Shown here: positions 1-14,034 of the stretch, piece after piece
How the letters are laid out: each line of letters starts with the position of its first letter
Position numbering within the stretch: position 1 is the stretch's first letter
NCBI RefSeq assembly: GCF_013364355.1
Contig: NZ_CP054931.1
Location: forward strand, 3,038,001 to 3,102,000
Direction of reading: 5' to 3'
DNA: 64,000 nucleotides
Source: Stenotrophomonas sp. NA06056
Lineage (GTDB): Bacteria > Pseudomonadota > Gammaproteobacteria > Xanthomonadales > Xanthomonadaceae
Program-made: the position numbers and the translations under genes
The notes under the pieces: generated by a model
What the model was told of the DNA's origin: nothing
Databases searched by the model: none
What the model saw: only the letters and a program-made list of their open reading frames with translations

Positions 1-885
1 GGTGAAGTAACCCGGATCGGCGCTGTTCTCGCTGGAGCGATGGTGCTCCAGCCCGATGCCGCCGAGGCGATCGGTCAGGGCAAGCAGGAATTCGTAGTGA
101 TCGTAGTGACGCGCGCCATAGAGCTTGTCGGCCTGCTGCACCAGCGCGCGATGCAGCTTGATCTGCGCATCGGTCGGCTTCAACGATTTGGCATCGTCGG
201 CGAACACGTTCAGATGCACCGGCACCTTCGCACCCGGATCGAGGTCGATGCGCTGGTGGTGCTCACCAGCAAACAGCGGCGAGTCGACCAGATGGTCATA
301 GGTGATCGGCTTGAACACGACGGTGTCGCCATCGCGGCGCGCGGTCTCCAGCGCGGTGGCATAGGCCCAGCCCTTGGGCAGGGTCACACTCGCCTGCGCC
401 TGCAGGTTGCGCGCGTCCACGCCGGCCGGATACAGCGAGTTGGCATTCCACTGCAGGTTGAGCATTTCCGGGGTCATCACCACCCTGCCCTGGCTGCCGC
501 CCTGCGAGGACAGGAAATCGAAGTGGGCGACGATCTCGCTCACGCCGTCAGGCACGTCCACCTTGAAGGCGTACACGTTGAACTGATCGCGCTGCCAGGC
601 CAACGGCTTGCCGTTGGCGGTCACCCTCAGGCCCGCGAGCTTGTCGATCGGGCCGGTGGGCGAATGGTTGCCGGGAATCCACTGCGAGTACAGCAGGGTC
701 ATCGGCCCGGGCTTGGCCGGCACGGTGGCGGTCACCTTGAAGATGCGACGAGCCAGATCGCGCGCGTCGACATCGATGCGCAGCAAGCCCGGGGCGGCGG
801 CATCACCCGGTGGCGGGGTCTGCGCCAACGCGGGCGTGGCCGCCAGCGCGAACAGCACGGACATCACCAGGGCACGGGTTTTCAT
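1..885 (-). CDS. M61-family peptidase, N-terminal part (cut by window edge)
   Basis: This is the N-terminal 295 residues of a larger exported protein; the rest lies beyond base 1. Reading starts at an ATG (885-883) and opens with a cleavable signal peptide ending near ATPALAQ, so the product is periplasmic or secreted. The visible part matches the N-terminal beta-sandwich of M61 glycyl-aminopeptidase-type proteins, with stretches such as LLYSQWIPGNHSPTGPIDKL and GGIGLEHHRSSENS close to the window edge. The zinc motif HExxH expected further downstream is not in view. The family assignment rests on recognition of these segments. Catalytic competence cannot be judged from this fragment. Confidence 0.75.
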   Translation of the reverse strand, partial: MKTRALVMSVLFALAATPALAQTPPPGDAAAPGLLRIDVDARDLARRIFKVTATVPAKPGPMTLLYSQWIPGNHSPTGPIDKLAGLRVTANGKPLAWQRDQFNVYAFKVDVPDGVSEIVAHFDFLSSQGGSQGRVVMTPEMLNLQWNANSLYPAGVDARNLQAQASVTLPKGWAYATALETARRDGDTVVFKPITYDHLVDSPLFAGEHHQRIDLDPGAKVPVHLNVFADDAKSLKPTDAQIKLHRALVQQADKLYGARHYDHYEFLLALTDRLGGIGLEHHRSSENSADPGYFT

Positions 886-1021
886 CGGCAACTTCCAGCA
901 GCGAAGGATTCCCCGATGCTAGGCCTGTGAGGTGCCGGGCCCCATGGCCGAAGGTCATGGTCGGTGTCGCATCGACCAGATGCGGCAAAGCCTCAACGGA
1001 GCGTTGGCGAAGACTGACAGC

Positions 1022-1231
1022 ATCCACGCATGGCGTGGATCTACTGGAAAGCTGACGAGTACCGGGTAGATCCACGCCATGCGCGGATAACGAGCATCCC
1101 GAAGCCGTGCGAACCAAGGTTCGCACCCACAAGATGCACCATCGCAATAGACCGGGAGCCGCATCGGTAGATCCACGCCATGCGTGGATAACGTGCATCC
1201 CGAAGCCGTGCGAACCAAAGTTCGCACCCAC
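1022..1231. repeat. SMAG/REP cluster with a 65-bp duplication
   Basis: The 361-base gap between the M61 gene and ispH holds no gene but contains three GTAG palindromes of the ATCCACGC subclass: 1022-1044 (reverse, ending CTAC), 1066-1088 and 1167-1189. The last two belong to a 65-bp unit present twice (1066-1130 and 1167-1231, three mismatches). The unit carries a second perfect palindrome, gtgcgaaccaaggttcgcac, at 1107-1126, with a near-copy at 1208-1227. No promoter was evident by eye. Confidence 0.8.
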
Positions 1232-1246
1232 CAGAATCAGCCCCTT

Positions 1247-2197
1247 TCAGTCGACCAGACGCAACCTCAGTTCCTTCGGCAGCGCGAACACCATCGATTC
1301 CGGCTCACCATCCAGCTCGCCTACGCCGTTGGCACCCAACTCGGCCAGACGCGCCAGCACGCCATCGACCAGCACCTGCGGCGCCGACGCACCTGCGGTC
1401 ACGCCGATATGCTGCTTGCCGAGCACCCAGGCCGGGTCGATCTCGTGCGCACCATCGATCAGGTAGCTCTCCACGCCTTCACGGCGTGCCAGCTCACTCA
1501 GTCGGTTGGAGTTCGAGCTGTTCGGCGAACCGACCACGAGCACCAGGTCACAGCGCTTGGCCAGGTCGCGCACGGCGTCCTGGCGGTTCTGCGTGGCGTA
1601 GCAGATGTCGTCGTTCTTCGGCCCCTGCATCGCCGGAAAGCGCTCGCGCAGCGCTTCGATGATGCCGCGCGTGTCGTCCACCGACAGCGTGGTCTGGGTG
1701 GTGTAGGCGAAGTTTTCCGGCTGGTTGATCTGCAGCGTGGCCACCTGCTCCACGTCCTCGACCAGGTAGATCTGGCCGGTGCCCGCTTCGCGGTTCCACT
1801 GGCCCATGGTGCCTTCCACTTCCGGATGGCCGGCGTGGCCGATCAGCACCACGTCACGGCCGGCACGGCAGTGGCGGGCAACTTCAAAGTGCACCTTGGT
1901 CACCAGCGGGCAGGTCGCGTCGAACACCTTCAGGCCCCGGCGCTCGGCTTCCAGGCGCACGGCCTGGGAAACGCCATGAGCGCTGAAGATGACGGTGTTG
2001 TTGTCCGGCACTTCGTCCAGTTCCTCGACGAAGATCGCGCCACGCTGCTTCAGGTCGTCGACCACGAAGCGGTTGTGCACCACTTCATGGCGGACATAGA
2101 TGGGCGCGCCCAGCGTTTCGATCGCGCGCTTGACGATCTCGATCGCACGATCGACGCCGGCACAGAATCCACGCGGGTTGGCGAGCAGCACATCCAT
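1247..2197 (-). CDS. ispH: 4-hydroxy-3-methylbut-2-enyl diphosphate reductase
   Basis: IspH (LytB) catalyses the last step of the MEP isoprenoid pathway, making IPP and DMAPP in the cytoplasm with a [4Fe-4S] cluster. The 316 residues match the family length. The three cluster cysteines are visible at Cys12 (NPRGFCAGV), Cys96 (DATCPLVTK) and Cys199 (ICYATQNRQ), and the substrate-binding [10 protein letters not shown] motif follows. The ATG at 2197 has a GGAGA ribosome site about 8 bases upstream. It is the last gene of the murJ-ribF-ileS-lspA-ispH cluster and lies 27 bases after lspA, so co-transcription is likely. This ileS-lspA-ispH order is common in proteobacteria. Confidence 0.97.
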   Translation of the reverse strand: MDVLLANPRGFCAGVDRAIEIVKRAIETLGAPIYVRHEVVHNRFVVDDLKQRGAIFVEELDEVPDNNTVIFSAHGVSQAVRLEAERRGLKVFDATCPLVTKVHFEVARHCRAGRDVVLIGHAGHPEVEGTMGQWNREAGTGQIYLVEDVEQVATLQINQPENFAYTTQTTLSVDDTRGIIEALRERFPAMQGPKNDDICYATQNRQDAVRDLAKRCDLVLVVGSPNSSNSNRLSELARREGVESYLIDGAHEIDPAWVLGKQHIGVTAGASAPQVLVDGVLARLAELGANGVGELDGEPESMVFALPKELRLRLVD

Positions 2198-2224
2198 CAG
2201 TTCAGTCTCCCGGCAGCGGCCGGC

Positions 2225-2749
2225 TTACGGTTTCGGGTTGGCATTATCCGCCTTTTTGGCGGACTTGCCGTCGAACAGGCCGAACAGGGCGATGCCGATG
2301 GCACCGACCACGATGGCTGAATCGGCGATGTTGAACGACGGCCAGGCATGCTCGCCGACGTACCACTGGATGAAATCGACCACGTGACCATGCACCTGGC
2401 GATCGATCACGTTGCCGATCGCACCGCCGATGATCAGCGCGTACGGCACCGCGGCCTTCCAGTTGCCGCGGGCGGTAGCACGCAGCCACCAGGCCATCAG
2501 GCCGCTGATGGCGATCGCCAGCACGGTGAAGAAGTGCTTCTGCCAGCCACCGGCATCGCTCAGGAAGCTGAACGCTGCTCCGGTGTTGTAGGTGCGGTAC
2601 CAGTTCCAGAAGCCGTCGATAACCACCACCGGTTGGAACTCCGGCAGGCTCGACAGCACCCAGGCCTTCGACCACTGGTCCAGGCCGATGATGACGGCCG
2701 ACAGCAGCAGCCAGATCAGCGCATTGGGATGCGGGCGCGGGGCGGCCAT
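2225..2749 (-). CDS. lspA: Lipoprotein signal peptidase (signal peptidase II)
   Basis: LspA is an inner-membrane aspartyl protease that removes signal peptides from diacylglyceryl-modified prolipoproteins. The 174-residue product has four hydrophobic segments. The catalytic aspartates can be placed at Asp125 (HVVDFI) and Asp143 (FNIADS), with the conserved GNVIDR at 112-117. The ATG at 2749 was chosen because it overlaps the ileS stop by one base (TGATG), implying translational coupling. A longer upstream extension would add only antisense-like residues from within ileS. Confidence 0.96.
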   Translation of the reverse strand: MAAPRPHPNALIWLLLSAVIIGLDQWSKAWVLSSLPEFQPVVVIDGFWNWYRTYNTGAAFSFLSDAGGWQKHFFTVLAIAISGLMAWWLRATARGNWKAAVPYALIIGGAIGNVIDRQVHGHVVDFIQWYVGEHAWPSFNIADSAIVVGAIGIALFGLFDGKSAKKADNANPKP

Positions 2750-5580
2750 CAGAACCAGCTCCGCACTTCGCCGGCACCGGCGATGTTGGTCACGCAGCGG
2801 CCGCACAGTTCCGGATGGTCGGCATTGCTGCCAACGTCGGCACGGTGGTGCCAGCAGCGCACGCACTTGGACTTCTGCGTCGGCTGGGCGCTGACGAACA
2901 CCTCGTCAGTGGTCGCCGGGCGCACCTGCACGTCGCCACTGATGAACAGGAAGCGCAGTTCATCGGCCAGCGGCTGCCACTTCGCCGCCTGTTCTTCGCT
3001 GGCGGCAATGGTGATTTCCGCTTCCAGCGCGGCACCGATCGCGCCGTTGGCACGCATCGGCTCCAGCACCTTGGCCACCTGCTCGCGCACGGCCAGCAAC
3101 TGCTCGAAGTCAGCGGCATTGAGCTGGGCATCGTCCGGCAGCGGAGCCAGGCCCTCGTACCAGGTGGTGAACAGCACGTGGCCGGCACGATCGCCCGGCA
3201 GGTACCCCCACAGCTCATCGGCGGTAAAAGTCAGGATCGGTGCCACCCAGCGGGTGAACGCTTCGGCGATGTGGTACATCGCGCTCTGCGCCGAACGACG
3301 GCCGTCCGAATCGGTCGGCATCGTGTACAGGCGGTCCTTGGTCACGTCCAGGTACAGCGAACCCAGGTCCACGCTGCAGAAGTTCAGCAGCAGCTGGACG
3401 ATCTCGGCCATGTCGTAGTTGTCATACGCCGCCTTGATCTTCTCCTGCAGCTCCCAGGCGCGATGCACGATCCAGCGGTCCAGCGCGACCATCTCGTTGA
3501 GCGGACGCAGGTGCTGTGCCGGATCGAAACCGTCCAGATTGCCCAGCAGGAAGCGGGCGGTGTTGCGCAGGCGACGGTAGGCGTCGGCGGTGCGCTTGAG
3601 GATTTCCTGCGACAGCGACATCTCGTTGCTGTAGTCGGCCGAGGCGATCCACAGGCGCAGGATGTCCGCGCCCAGCTTGTTCATGATTTCCTGCGGCTCG
3701 ATGCCGTTGCCCAGCGACTTGGACATCTTGCGGCCGTGCTCGTCCACGGTGAAACCGTGGGTGAGGCACTGCTTGTACGGCGCACGCTTGTCGATGGCCA
3801 CGCCGGTCAGCAGCGAGGACTGGAACCAGCCGCGATGCTGGTCGGAGCCTTCCAGGTACAGGTCGGCCGGCTTGCCGAAGCCACGCGCAGCCAGCACGGC
3901 TTCGTGGGTTACGCCGGAATCGAACCAGACGTCGAGGATATCGGTGACCTTCTCGTAGTCGGCTGCTTCGGCGCCCAGCAGTTCGGCCGCGTCCAGCGAG
4001 TACCACACGTCGATGCCTTCAGCTTCCACGCGGTCGGCCACCTGCTGCATCAGCTCCACCGAACGCGGGTGGATCTCGCCGGTCTGGCGGTGGGTGAACA
4101 GTGCGATCGGCACGCCCCAGGTGCGCTGGCGCGAGATGGTCCAGTCCGGGCGACCGTCGACCATGCTCTGGATACGTGCCTTGCCCCAGCTCGGGAACCA
4201 GCCGACGGTGTCGATGGCGGCCAGCGCATCGTTGCGCAGGTTGGCCTTGTCCATCGAAATGAACCACTGCGGGGTGGCACGGAACACCACCGGCGTCTTG
4301 TGACGCCAGCAGTGCGGGTAGCTGTGGCGGATCTCGACGAAGGCCAGCAGTGCGCCGCTGTCACGCAGCACCTGCACGATCGCCTCCTGCGCCTTCCACA
4401 GGTGCTGGCCCGCCAGCACCACGTCGCCTGCCGGCGGGGTCGACTCCAGGTACACGCCACGGCCGTCGATCGGGGTGATCTGGCCGGCGTTGTACTTGTC
4501 CAGCAGGCCGTACTTCTGGCTGACCACGTAGTCTTCCTGGCCGTGGCCTGGGGCGGTGTGCACCGCACCGGTACCGTCCTCGTCGGACACGTGTTCACCG
4601 TTGAGTACGAGGATCCCGCGCTCCGGGTAGAACGGGTGCGACAGCAGCTGGTTTTCCAGCGCCGAACCTTCGGCTTCACCGTGCAGCACCACCGCGTCCA
4701 CGCCGTAACGCTGCAGCGAGCGCTCGGCCAGCGCCGCGGCCAGCACCAGCCAACGGCGCTTGCCGTTGTGCGCCGGGCCTTCGGCCAGCACGTAGCGGAT
4801 GTCCGCGCCCAGCGACACCGCCAGCGAGGCCGGCAGCGTCCACGGGGTGGTGGTCCAGATCGGCACGGCCACTTCGACATCGGCCGGCAGGCTGACGCCG
4901 AATGCCTGCGCCACCGCCTGCGCATCACGCGCGGCGTAGGCCACGTCGATCGCCGGCGAGGTCTTCTCGTGGTACTCGATCTCGGCTTCAGCCAGCGCCG
5001 AACCGCAGTCGAAGCACCAGTACACCGGCTTGGCGCCGCGCAGCAGATGGCCGTTGGCTACGATCTTGGACAGCGCACGGATCTCGTTGGCCTCGAAATC
5101 GAAGCTCAGGGTCTTGTACGGGTTGTCCCAGTCGCCGGTAACGCCCAGGCGCTTGAAATCGGCACGCTGGATGTCGATCTGTTCCTCGGCGAACTCGCGG
5201 CACTTCTGCCGGAACTCGACGGCATCGAGCTTCACCCCGACCTTGCCCCACTTCTTTTCCACCGCGATTTCGATCGGCAGGCCGTGGCAGTCCCAGCCCG
5301 GCACGTAAGGCGCATCGAAGCCGGCCAGGTAGCGCGACTTGACGATGATGTCCTTGAGGATCTTGTTGACCGCATGGCCCAGGTGGATGCGCGCATTGGC
5401 GTACGGTGGGCCGTCATGCAGCACGAACAGCGGGCGGCCGGCGGCGTTGTCGCGCAGCTGCTGGTAGAGCCCCTGCTCTTCCCAGCGCGCCAGAATGCCC
5501 GGCTCGCGCTTGGGCAGGTCGCCGCGCATCGGGAATTCGGTGGCCGGCAGGTTGAGGGTGGTCTTGTAGTCCTGGCTCAC
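2749..5580 (-). CDS. ileS: Isoleucyl-tRNA synthetase
   Basis: This cytoplasmic class I synthetase charges tRNA-Ile. It is 943 residues long, normal for bacterial IleRS. The HIGH-type signature appears as HLGH at residues 66-69, the KMSKS loop as [10 protein letters not shown] at about 610, and a CP1 editing domain lies between them. The C-terminus carries the zinc-binding cysteines [11 protein letters not shown] and ELCGRC. The start is GTG (5580), and the ribF stop overlaps it by four bases (GTGA), so translation of the two is probably coupled. The 3-prime end overlaps lspA by one base. Confidence 0.98.
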   Translation of the reverse strand: MSQDYKTTLNLPATEFPMRGDLPKREPGILARWEEQGLYQQLRDNAAGRPLFVLHDGPPYANARIHLGHAVNKILKDIIVKSRYLAGFDAPYVPGWDCHGLPIEIAVEKKWGKVGVKLDAVEFRQKCREFAEEQIDIQRADFKRLGVTGDWDNPYKTLSFDFEANEIRALSKIVANGHLLRGAKPVYWCFDCGSALAEAEIEYHEKTSPAIDVAYAARDAQAVAQAFGVSLPADVEVAVPIWTTTPWTLPASLAVSLGADIRYVLAEGPAHNGKRRWLVLAAALAERSLQRYGVDAVVLHGEAEGSALENQLLSHPFYPERGILVLNGEHVSDEDGTGAVHTAPGHGQEDYVVSQKYGLLDKYNAGQITPIDGRGVYLESTPPAGDVVLAGQHLWKAQEAIVQVLRDSGALLAFVEIRHSYPHCWRHKTPVVFRATPQWFISMDKANLRNDALAAIDTVGWFPSWGKARIQSMVDGRPDWTISRQRTWGVPIALFTHRQTGEIHPRSVELMQQVADRVEAEGIDVWYSLDAAELLGAEAADYEKVTDILDVWFDSGVTHEAVLAARGFGKPADLYLEGSDQHRGWFQSSLLTGVAIDKRAPYKQCLTHGFTVDEHGRKMSKSLGNGIEPQEIMNKLGADILRLWIASADYSNEMSLSQEILKRTADAYRRLRNTARFLLGNLDGFDPAQHLRPLNEMVALDRWIVHRAWELQEKIKAAYDNYDMAEIVQLLLNFCSVDLGSLYLDVTKDRLYTMPTDSDGRRSAQSAMYHIAEAFTRWVAPILTFTADELWGYLPGDRAGHVLFTTWYEGLAPLPDDAQLNAADFEQLLAVREQVAKVLEPMRANGAIGAALEAEITIAASEEQAAKWQPLADELRFLFISGDVQVRPATTDEVFVSAQPTQKSKCVRCWHHRADVGSNADHPELCGRCVTNIAGAGEVRSWF

Positions 5581-6524
5581 GCAGTGGCTCGCAATCTATG
5601 TTCGGAAAGGATGGCACGCGCCTGTTCGGCGTCGCGGTGCATCTGGTCGGTCAGCGCCGCCAGATCGTTGAATTTCTCTTCATCACGCAGCTTGGCGACG
5701 AATTCCACTTCGATGTGGCGCCCGTACAGGTCGCCCTGGAAATCGAACAGATGCGCTTCCAACAGCGGCTCCACGCCGTCCACGGTCGGGCGGGTGCCGA
5801 AGCTGGACACCGACGGCCAGGGCTGGTCGAACACCCCGTGCACCCAGGTCGCGTAGATGCCCGACAACGCCGGGGTCTTCGGGAACCGCAGGTTGGCGGT
5901 GGGGAAGCCCAGCGTACGGCCGAGCTGACGCCCGCGCACCACCCGCCCGCTGATCGAGTAGGGACGACCGAGCAGGTCGCCGACGCGGGCGAAGTCGCCT
6001 TCCTGCAGCAGCTGGCGGATACGGGTGCTGGAGATGCGATCACCATGCAGGTCGACCGCTTCGATCTCGCCGGCGCTGAAACCAAGCTCGGCGCCCAGCG
6101 CCTGCAGCAGGGCCAGATCGCCACGGCGACGGTTGCCGAAACAGAACTCCGGCCCGATCCAGACCTCACGGGCGTTCAGGCGCTGGGCCAGCAGCTGGCG
6201 CACGAAGGTTTCGGCCGGCATTGCCGCCATCGCCTCGTCGAAGCGCAGCAGGCCGATCGCATCCACGCCCAGTTCGCGCAGGATCTCGACCTTGCTGCGG
6301 GCCAGGGTCAACCGCGGCGGCGGCGTGCCCTGGGCAAAGAACTCACGCGGCAAGGGCTCGAAGGCCACCGCCACGGCGGCCACACCCAAGGCGCGCGCGC
6401 GCGCGACCGCGTGCCGCACCAGCGCACGATGGCCCAGGTGGAGGCCGTCGAATGCACCGATGCAGACCACGCTTCCGTTGGGGAACAGTTCCCCGCCCTC
6501 GACGCTTCTGAACAGCCTGCTCAT
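5577..6524 (-). CDS. ribF: Bifunctional riboflavin kinase / FAD synthetase
   Basis: RibF phosphorylates riboflavin to FMN and adenylates FMN to FAD. The 315-residue product has the N-terminal nucleotidyltransferase fold with [10 protein letters not shown] at residues 23-32, [15 protein letters not shown] and SSTRIRQLL. The C-terminal riboflavin kinase domain follows, with [21 protein letters not shown] chose the ATG at 6524; a TTG directly upstream is possible but less likely, and a GGAACGAGAG element precedes the pair. The gene overlaps ileS by four bases and follows murJ by 75 bases. Confidence 0.96.
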   Translation of the reverse strand: MSRLFRSVEGGELFPNGSVVCIGAFDGLHLGHRALVRHAVARARALGVAAVAVAFEPLPREFFAQGTPPPRLTLARSKVEILRELGVDAIGLLRFDEAMAAMPAETFVRQLLAQRLNAREVWIGPEFCFGNRRRGDLALLQALGAELGFSAGEIEAVDLHGDRISSTRIRQLLQEGDFARVGDLLGRPYSISGRVVRGRQLGRTLGFPTANLRFPKTPALSGIYATWVHGVFDQPWPSVSSFGTRPTVDGVEPLLEAHLFDFQGDLYGRHIEVEFVAKLRDEEKFNDLAALTDQMHRDAEQARAILSEHRLRATA

Positions 6525-6599
6525 CAACTCTCGTTCCGGCCGGCCGCAGCCCGCCGTTTCAATGGTGTAACCCTGAAGTATAGCCGCCGGGAGCCACGA

Positions 6600-8219
6600 T
6601 CAATGCCCACGCAGGTCGCGCGGACGGAAGCCCATCGCGACCATTGCCAGCAGATAGGTCAGCCCGCCACCGCCGACCAGCAGGCCGAGGGCACCGATCC
6701 GCTCCCACACGCCCATCGACGAGAAGCCGGGCAGCCAGTACAGCAGGGCCAGCAGCACGCCGACCATCGCCGTGCACGCCACCAGCAGCCGCAGCAGGTA
6801 ACCGCCCCAGCCCGGACGACGCTGGTAGACATCGGTCTTGCCCAGCCAGTACCAGAGCAGCCCCAGGTTCAGGTAACTGGACAGCGCGCTGGCAATGCCC
6901 AGCGCCAGGTGCAGGCCGGGCTGTTTGCCGAGGGCGGCCATCACCCCTTGCGCTTTCAGCTCATCAGGCACCATCACCTGGTACAACACCGCCAGCAGGG
7001 CGAAGTTGAACACCATGTTGGCCACCAGCGCGGCGACACCGGCGCGCACCGGGGTTTTGGTGTCCTGCCGCGCGTAGAACGCCGGCAGCACCACCTTCAG
7101 CAGCGCGAACGCCGGCAGGCCGAAGCTCAGGCCGTATACCGACAACGCCGTCATGCGGGTGTCGAAGGCGGTGAACTGGCCGTGCTGGAAGATCGTGGAG
7201 ATGAGCGGCTCGGCCAGCAGCAGCAGTCCGAGCATGGCCGGCACCGAGATCAGCAGGGTCATGCGCAGGCCCCAGTCCAGCGAGCGCGAGAAGCCTTCGC
7301 GGTCAGTGCTGACATGGTGCCGTGCCAGTGCCGGCAGGATCACCGTGCCCAGGGCCACCCCGAACACGCCCAACGGCAGCTCCAGGAAGCGATCGGCGAG
7401 CGACAGCCAGGACTGCGATCCATCGGTCAGCTTGGCCGCGATGACGGTATCCAGCAGCAGGTTGATCTGCGCCACCGACGAGCCGAACAGGGTCGGCACC
7501 ATCAGCGTCATCACCTTGCGCACGCCCGGATGGTTCCAGCCCCAGCGTGGCAGGGTCAGCAGGTCGATGCCCTTCAACGACGGCAGCTGGAACAGCAGCT
7601 GCAGCAGGCCGGCGGCCAGCACGGCCCAGCCGAGGGCAAGGATCTGCTTTTCTGGCGTGCCACCCAGCCGCGGCGCCAACCACAGCGCGCCGGCGATCAT
7701 GCACAGATTGAGGATGACCGGGGTCAGCGCCGGCATCGCGAAGCGCTGGAAACTGTTCAGCGCACCGCCGGCCAGGGCGGTCAGCGAGACGAACAGCAGG
7801 AACGGGAAGGTCAGGCGGAACAGGTCGACCAGCAGGCCCTGCTTGGCCGGGTCGGTGTCGACGCCGCTTGCGAAGACCGATGCCAGCTGCGGCGCGAAGA
7901 TCAGCGCCAGCGCGGTGACCAGCATCAGCACGCCGCCCAGGGTGCCGGCGGTGCGGGCCATCAGTTCACGCAGCTCGGCGTGGCTGCGGGTTTCCTTCAC
8001 CTCGGTGAACACCGGCACGAATGCGGTGGCGAAGGAGCCCTCGGCGAACAGGCGGCGCAGGAAATTGGGTATCCTGAAGGCGACCCAGAAAGCATCGGTG
8101 ATGGCGTTGGTGCCGAAGGTCGAGGTCACCACCTGGTCCCGGACCAGGCCGAGAACCCGCGAGACCATGGTCATGCTGCTGAACGACAGCAGGCCCCGCA
8201 ACATCTTGGGTGAACTCAC
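6600..8219 (-). CDS. murJ: Lipid II flippase MurJ
   Basis: MurJ (MviN), a polytopic inner-membrane protein of the MOP superfamily, moves lipid II across the membrane for peptidoglycan synthesis. The 539-residue sequence is strongly hydrophobic with about 14 predicted helices. It opens with the family-typical segments SRVLGLVRDQVVTSTFG and TDAFWVAFRIPNFLRRLFAEG. The GTG at 8219 is preferred over the ATG five codons later because a GAGGG ribosome site lies seven bases before it. It is the first gene of the minus-strand cluster and is divergent from rpsT. Confidence 0.96.
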   Translation of the reverse strand: MSSPKMLRGLLSFSSMTMVSRVLGLVRDQVVTSTFGTNAITDAFWVAFRIPNFLRRLFAEGSFATAFVPVFTEVKETRSHAELRELMARTAGTLGGVLMLVTALALIFAPQLASVFASGVDTDPAKQGLLVDLFRLTFPFLLFVSLTALAGGALNSFQRFAMPALTPVILNLCMIAGALWLAPRLGGTPEKQILALGWAVLAAGLLQLLFQLPSLKGIDLLTLPRWGWNHPGVRKVMTLMVPTLFGSSVAQINLLLDTVIAAKLTDGSQSWLSLADRFLELPLGVFGVALGTVILPALARHHVSTDREGFSRSLDWGLRMTLLISVPAMLGLLLLAEPLISTIFQHGQFTAFDTRMTALSVYGLSFGLPAFALLKVVLPAFYARQDTKTPVRAGVAALVANMVFNFALLAVLYQVMVPDELKAQGVMAALGKQPGLHLALGIASALSSYLNLGLLWYWLGKTDVYQRRPGWGGYLLRLLVACTAMVGVLLALLYWLPGFSSMGVWERIGALGLLVGGGGLTYLLAMVAMGFRPRDLRGH

Positions 8220-8243
8220 TCAACGTCCCTCTTGACAATCGAC

Positions 8244-8272
8244 TTGACGTACATTTCTTACGCCATCATACT
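8244..8272 (+). promoter_or_regulatory. Probable sigma-70 promoter of rpsT
   Basis: TTGACG (8244-8249) and CATACT (8267-8272) are separated by 17 bases, close to the sigma-70 consensus. They sit about 50 bases before the rpsT start codon. The same 101-base gap must also hold the divergent murJ promoter. Confidence 0.65.
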
Positions 8273-8320
8273 AGCTAGCTTGCTGTTCCCATAACACCGA
8301 TTTTTCAGGAAACCACCACC

Positions 8321-8590
8321 GTGGCCAATATCAAGTCCGCCAAGAAGCGCGCCAAGCAGACCGTCGTGCGCAACGCGCGCAACGTGGCTCAGCGCTCGAT
8401 GCTGCGCACCGCTGTCAAGAAAGTGATCAAGGCGCTGGACGCCAACGATGCCGCCGGCGCCCAAGCCGCCTTCGCCGTTGCCCAGCCGATCCTGGATCGT
8501 TTCAGCGCGCGTGGCCTGATCCACAAGAACAAGGCTGCTCGCCACAAGAGCCGCCTGAACGACCGCATCAAGGCCCTCTCGGCCGCTTGA
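8321..8590 (+). CDS. rpsT: 30S ribosomal protein S20
   Basis: S20 binds 16S rRNA early in 30S assembly. The product is 89 residues, very basic and Ala/Lys-rich. It starts [12 protein letters not shown] and includes [19 protein letters not shown], both hallmarks of the family. It begins with GTG rather than ATG. The gene is monocistronic, divergent from murJ, and followed by a strong terminator. Confidence 0.98.
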   Translation: MANIKSAKKRAKQTVVRNARNVAQRSMLRTAVKKVIKALDANDAAGAQAAFAVAQPILDRFSARGLIHKNKAARHKSRLNDRIKALSAA

Positions 8591-8633
8591 TCCGGTTGGT
8601 TGCCGGGGCTTCGGCTCCGGCAGCACGCAAAAG

Positions 8634-8656
8634 CCCGGCCTCGGCCGGGTTTTTTG
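8634..8656 (+). terminator. Intrinsic terminator of rpsT
   Basis: The perfect stem cccggcc/ggccggg (8634-8640 and 8643-8649) is followed directly by a run of T residues. It lies 44 bases after the rpsT stop. Confidence 0.85.
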
Positions 8657-8726
8657 TTGCCTGGAACCTGATGCCCGACGCTACCGACACCGACGTCGAC
8701 GCCCGATCAAGCTGCGCCACCCTCCT

Positions 8727-8789
8727 GTAGAGCCGAGCCCACGCTCGGCTGCTGCCTGCACGGAAAGCCGAGCATGGGCTCGGCTCTAC
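8727..8789. repeat. Inverted pair of SMAG/REP elements (AGCCGAGC subclass)
   Basis: A GTAG palindrome at 8727-8750 faces its inverted partner at 8766-8789, which ends in CTAC. As RNA the pair could fold into one long imperfect hairpin between the rpsT and obgE 3-prime ends. Confidence 0.85.
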
Positions 8790-8810
8790 AGAAGCCGGAT
8801 CGTAGCCAAC

Positions 8811-8836
8811 AAAAACCCGGCCGAAGCCGGGTTTTT
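8811..8836. terminator. Bidirectional terminator downstream of obgE
   Basis: The stem cccggc/gccggg is flanked by AAAAA on one side and TTTTT on the other. It can therefore terminate transcripts from either strand. It is best placed for obgE on the minus strand. Confidence 0.8.
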
Positions 8837-8856
8837 CGCGGGAACCACAACAGGCA

Positions 8857-9999
<1,143 letters not shown>

Positions 10000-10016
10000 T
10001 TACCATTGATTCCAAC

Positions 10017-10040
10017 GAAAAGCCCCGCCGAAGCGGGGCT
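10017..10040 (-). terminator. Intrinsic terminator of rplU-rpmA
   Basis: The stem agccccgc/gcggggct with a CGAA loop (10021-10040) is followed on the minus strand by TTTT. It lies 66 bases past the rpmA stop and separates the ribosomal pair from obgE. Confidence 0.8.
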
Positions 10041-10105
10041 CTTCATGCAGCGAGCTCTTCATCCAGCACGGCCATGCCGAGGCATGGGCGCCGGACGCAG
10101 CCTTA

Positions 10106-10369
10106 TCAGGCTTCGACCGAGACGACGCTGACGGTACGACGCTTCTTCGGGCCCTTCACGGTGAACTCCACCTTGCCGTCCGTCAGGGCGAACAGGGTGT
10201 GGTCACGACCGAGGCCGACGCCAGCACCCGGGTGGAACTGGGTGCCACGCTGACGCACGATGATGTTGCCGGCTTCGATGGCCTGGCCACCGAAGATCTT
10301 GACGCCGAGGTACTTCGGGTTGGAGTCGCGACCGTTGCGCGAAGAGCCTACGCCTTTTTTATGTGCCAT
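10106..10369 (-). CDS. rpmA: 50S ribosomal protein L27
   Basis: L27 reaches the peptidyl transferase centre with its flexible N-terminus. The 87 residues begin [20 protein letters not shown] and include the family block [23 protein letters not shown]. The ATG at 10369 has a GGAGAT ribosome site. It lies 11 bases downstream of rplU and shares its promoter. Confidence 0.98.
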   Translation of the reverse strand: MAHKKGVGSSRNGRDSNPKYLGVKIFGGQAIEAGNIIVRQRGTQFHPGAGVGLGRDHTLFALTDGKVEFTVKGPKKRRTVSVVSVEA

Positions 10370-10380
10370 GACCTATCTCC

Positions 10381-10698
10381 TTACTTGCTGCCACCGGCAA
10401 TGCCGGTGATCTCGATTTCGGTGTAGTACTGACGGTGACCCTGGCGCTTCATGTGGTGCTTACGGCGACGGAACTTGATGATCCGGACCTTGTCGGCACG
10501 ACCCTGGGACAGGACGGTGGCGGTGACCGCAGCGCCGCTCAGGGCGTCGCCGATCTTGATGCCATCGCTGTCGCCGAGCAGCAGGATGTTGTCGAACTTG
10601 ATCTCGCTGCCGACTTCGACTTCGAGCTTTTCAATGCGGAGCTTTTCGCCCTGCGCCACGCGGTATTGCTTACCGCCGGTGACCAGTACTGCGTACAT
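10381..10698 (-). CDS. rplU: 50S ribosomal protein L21
   Basis: L21 binds 23S rRNA in the 50S subunit. The 105-residue product begins [20 protein letters not shown] and contains the [15 protein letters not shown] signature near the C-terminus. An open frame continues far upstream, but the ATG at 10698 gives the exact family length and has an AGAGGAAG ribosome site. It is the first gene of rplU-rpmA. Confidence 0.98.
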   Translation of the reverse strand: MYAVLVTGGKQYRVAQGEKLRIEKLEVEVGSEIKFDNILLLGDSDGIKIGDALSGAAVTATVLSQGRADKVRIIKFRRRKHHMKRQGHRQYYTEIEITGIAGGSK

Positions 10699-10764
10699 GA
10701 CCAGACTTCCTCTGTAGTTATTGTGGTCTATGGACTGTCGCCATCGAGGGCGGACAGGAGCGGA

Positions 10765-10794
10765 ATTGTACGCAGCCCACCGGGGGCGGGTCAA
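10765..10794 (-). promoter_or_regulatory. Sigma-70 promoter of rplU-rpmA
   Basis: On the minus strand, TTGACC (10794-10789) and TACAAT (10770-10765) are separated by 18 bases. They sit about 65 bases before the rplU start codon. The match to consensus is good and fits a strongly expressed ribosomal operon. Confidence 0.75.
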
Positions 10795-10824
10795 GTCAAC
10801 CCCCTGAACGGCCCGGGCGCCCCC

Positions 10825-10892
10825 TGCAGGGCCGCGCCATGCTCGGCTGAACGGTTCGGGGGCCACGCCGCCGAGCATGGCTCGGCGCTGCA
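10825..10892. repeat. Diverged inverted REP pair upstream of uvrA
   Basis: The 339-base rplU-uvrA gap contains, besides the rplU promoter, two inverted copies of a CCGAGCATGGCTCGG-type palindrome (10825-10847 and 10870-10892). Both lack the GTAG end and look like decayed SMAG elements. No clear uvrA promoter or SOS (LexA) box was found by eye. Confidence 0.6.
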
Positions 10893-11037
10893 CAAAGCTG
10901 TCGGTCGGTCTCACGGGGTGAGACACCGGGCTGGCATTGTCGCCCATTGCCCCCATCTGGTCACCTCGGTAGGCTGACCGATTGCCGCCCTTTCGCTGGC
11001 CCGGCGGCCCAGCCACGCCCCCACAACCGGATTCCCC

Positions 11038-14033
<2,996 letters not shown>

Positions 14034-14034
<1 letters not shown>

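Noticed and set aside
2815..5856. A 1013-residue open frame on the plus strand
   Set aside because: It is the antisense shadow of ileS. It is rich in Arg/His/Gln with no domains, as expected for the complement of a GC-rich gene.
5598..8213. A long plus-strand frame over ribF and murJ
   Set aside because: It covers two recognisable genes in antisense. Its composition is typical of a shadow frame.
8727..8789. Possible small RNA or tRNA-like gene
   Set aside because: The fold is fully explained by two inverted SMAG repeats. No tRNA arms or promoter were seen.
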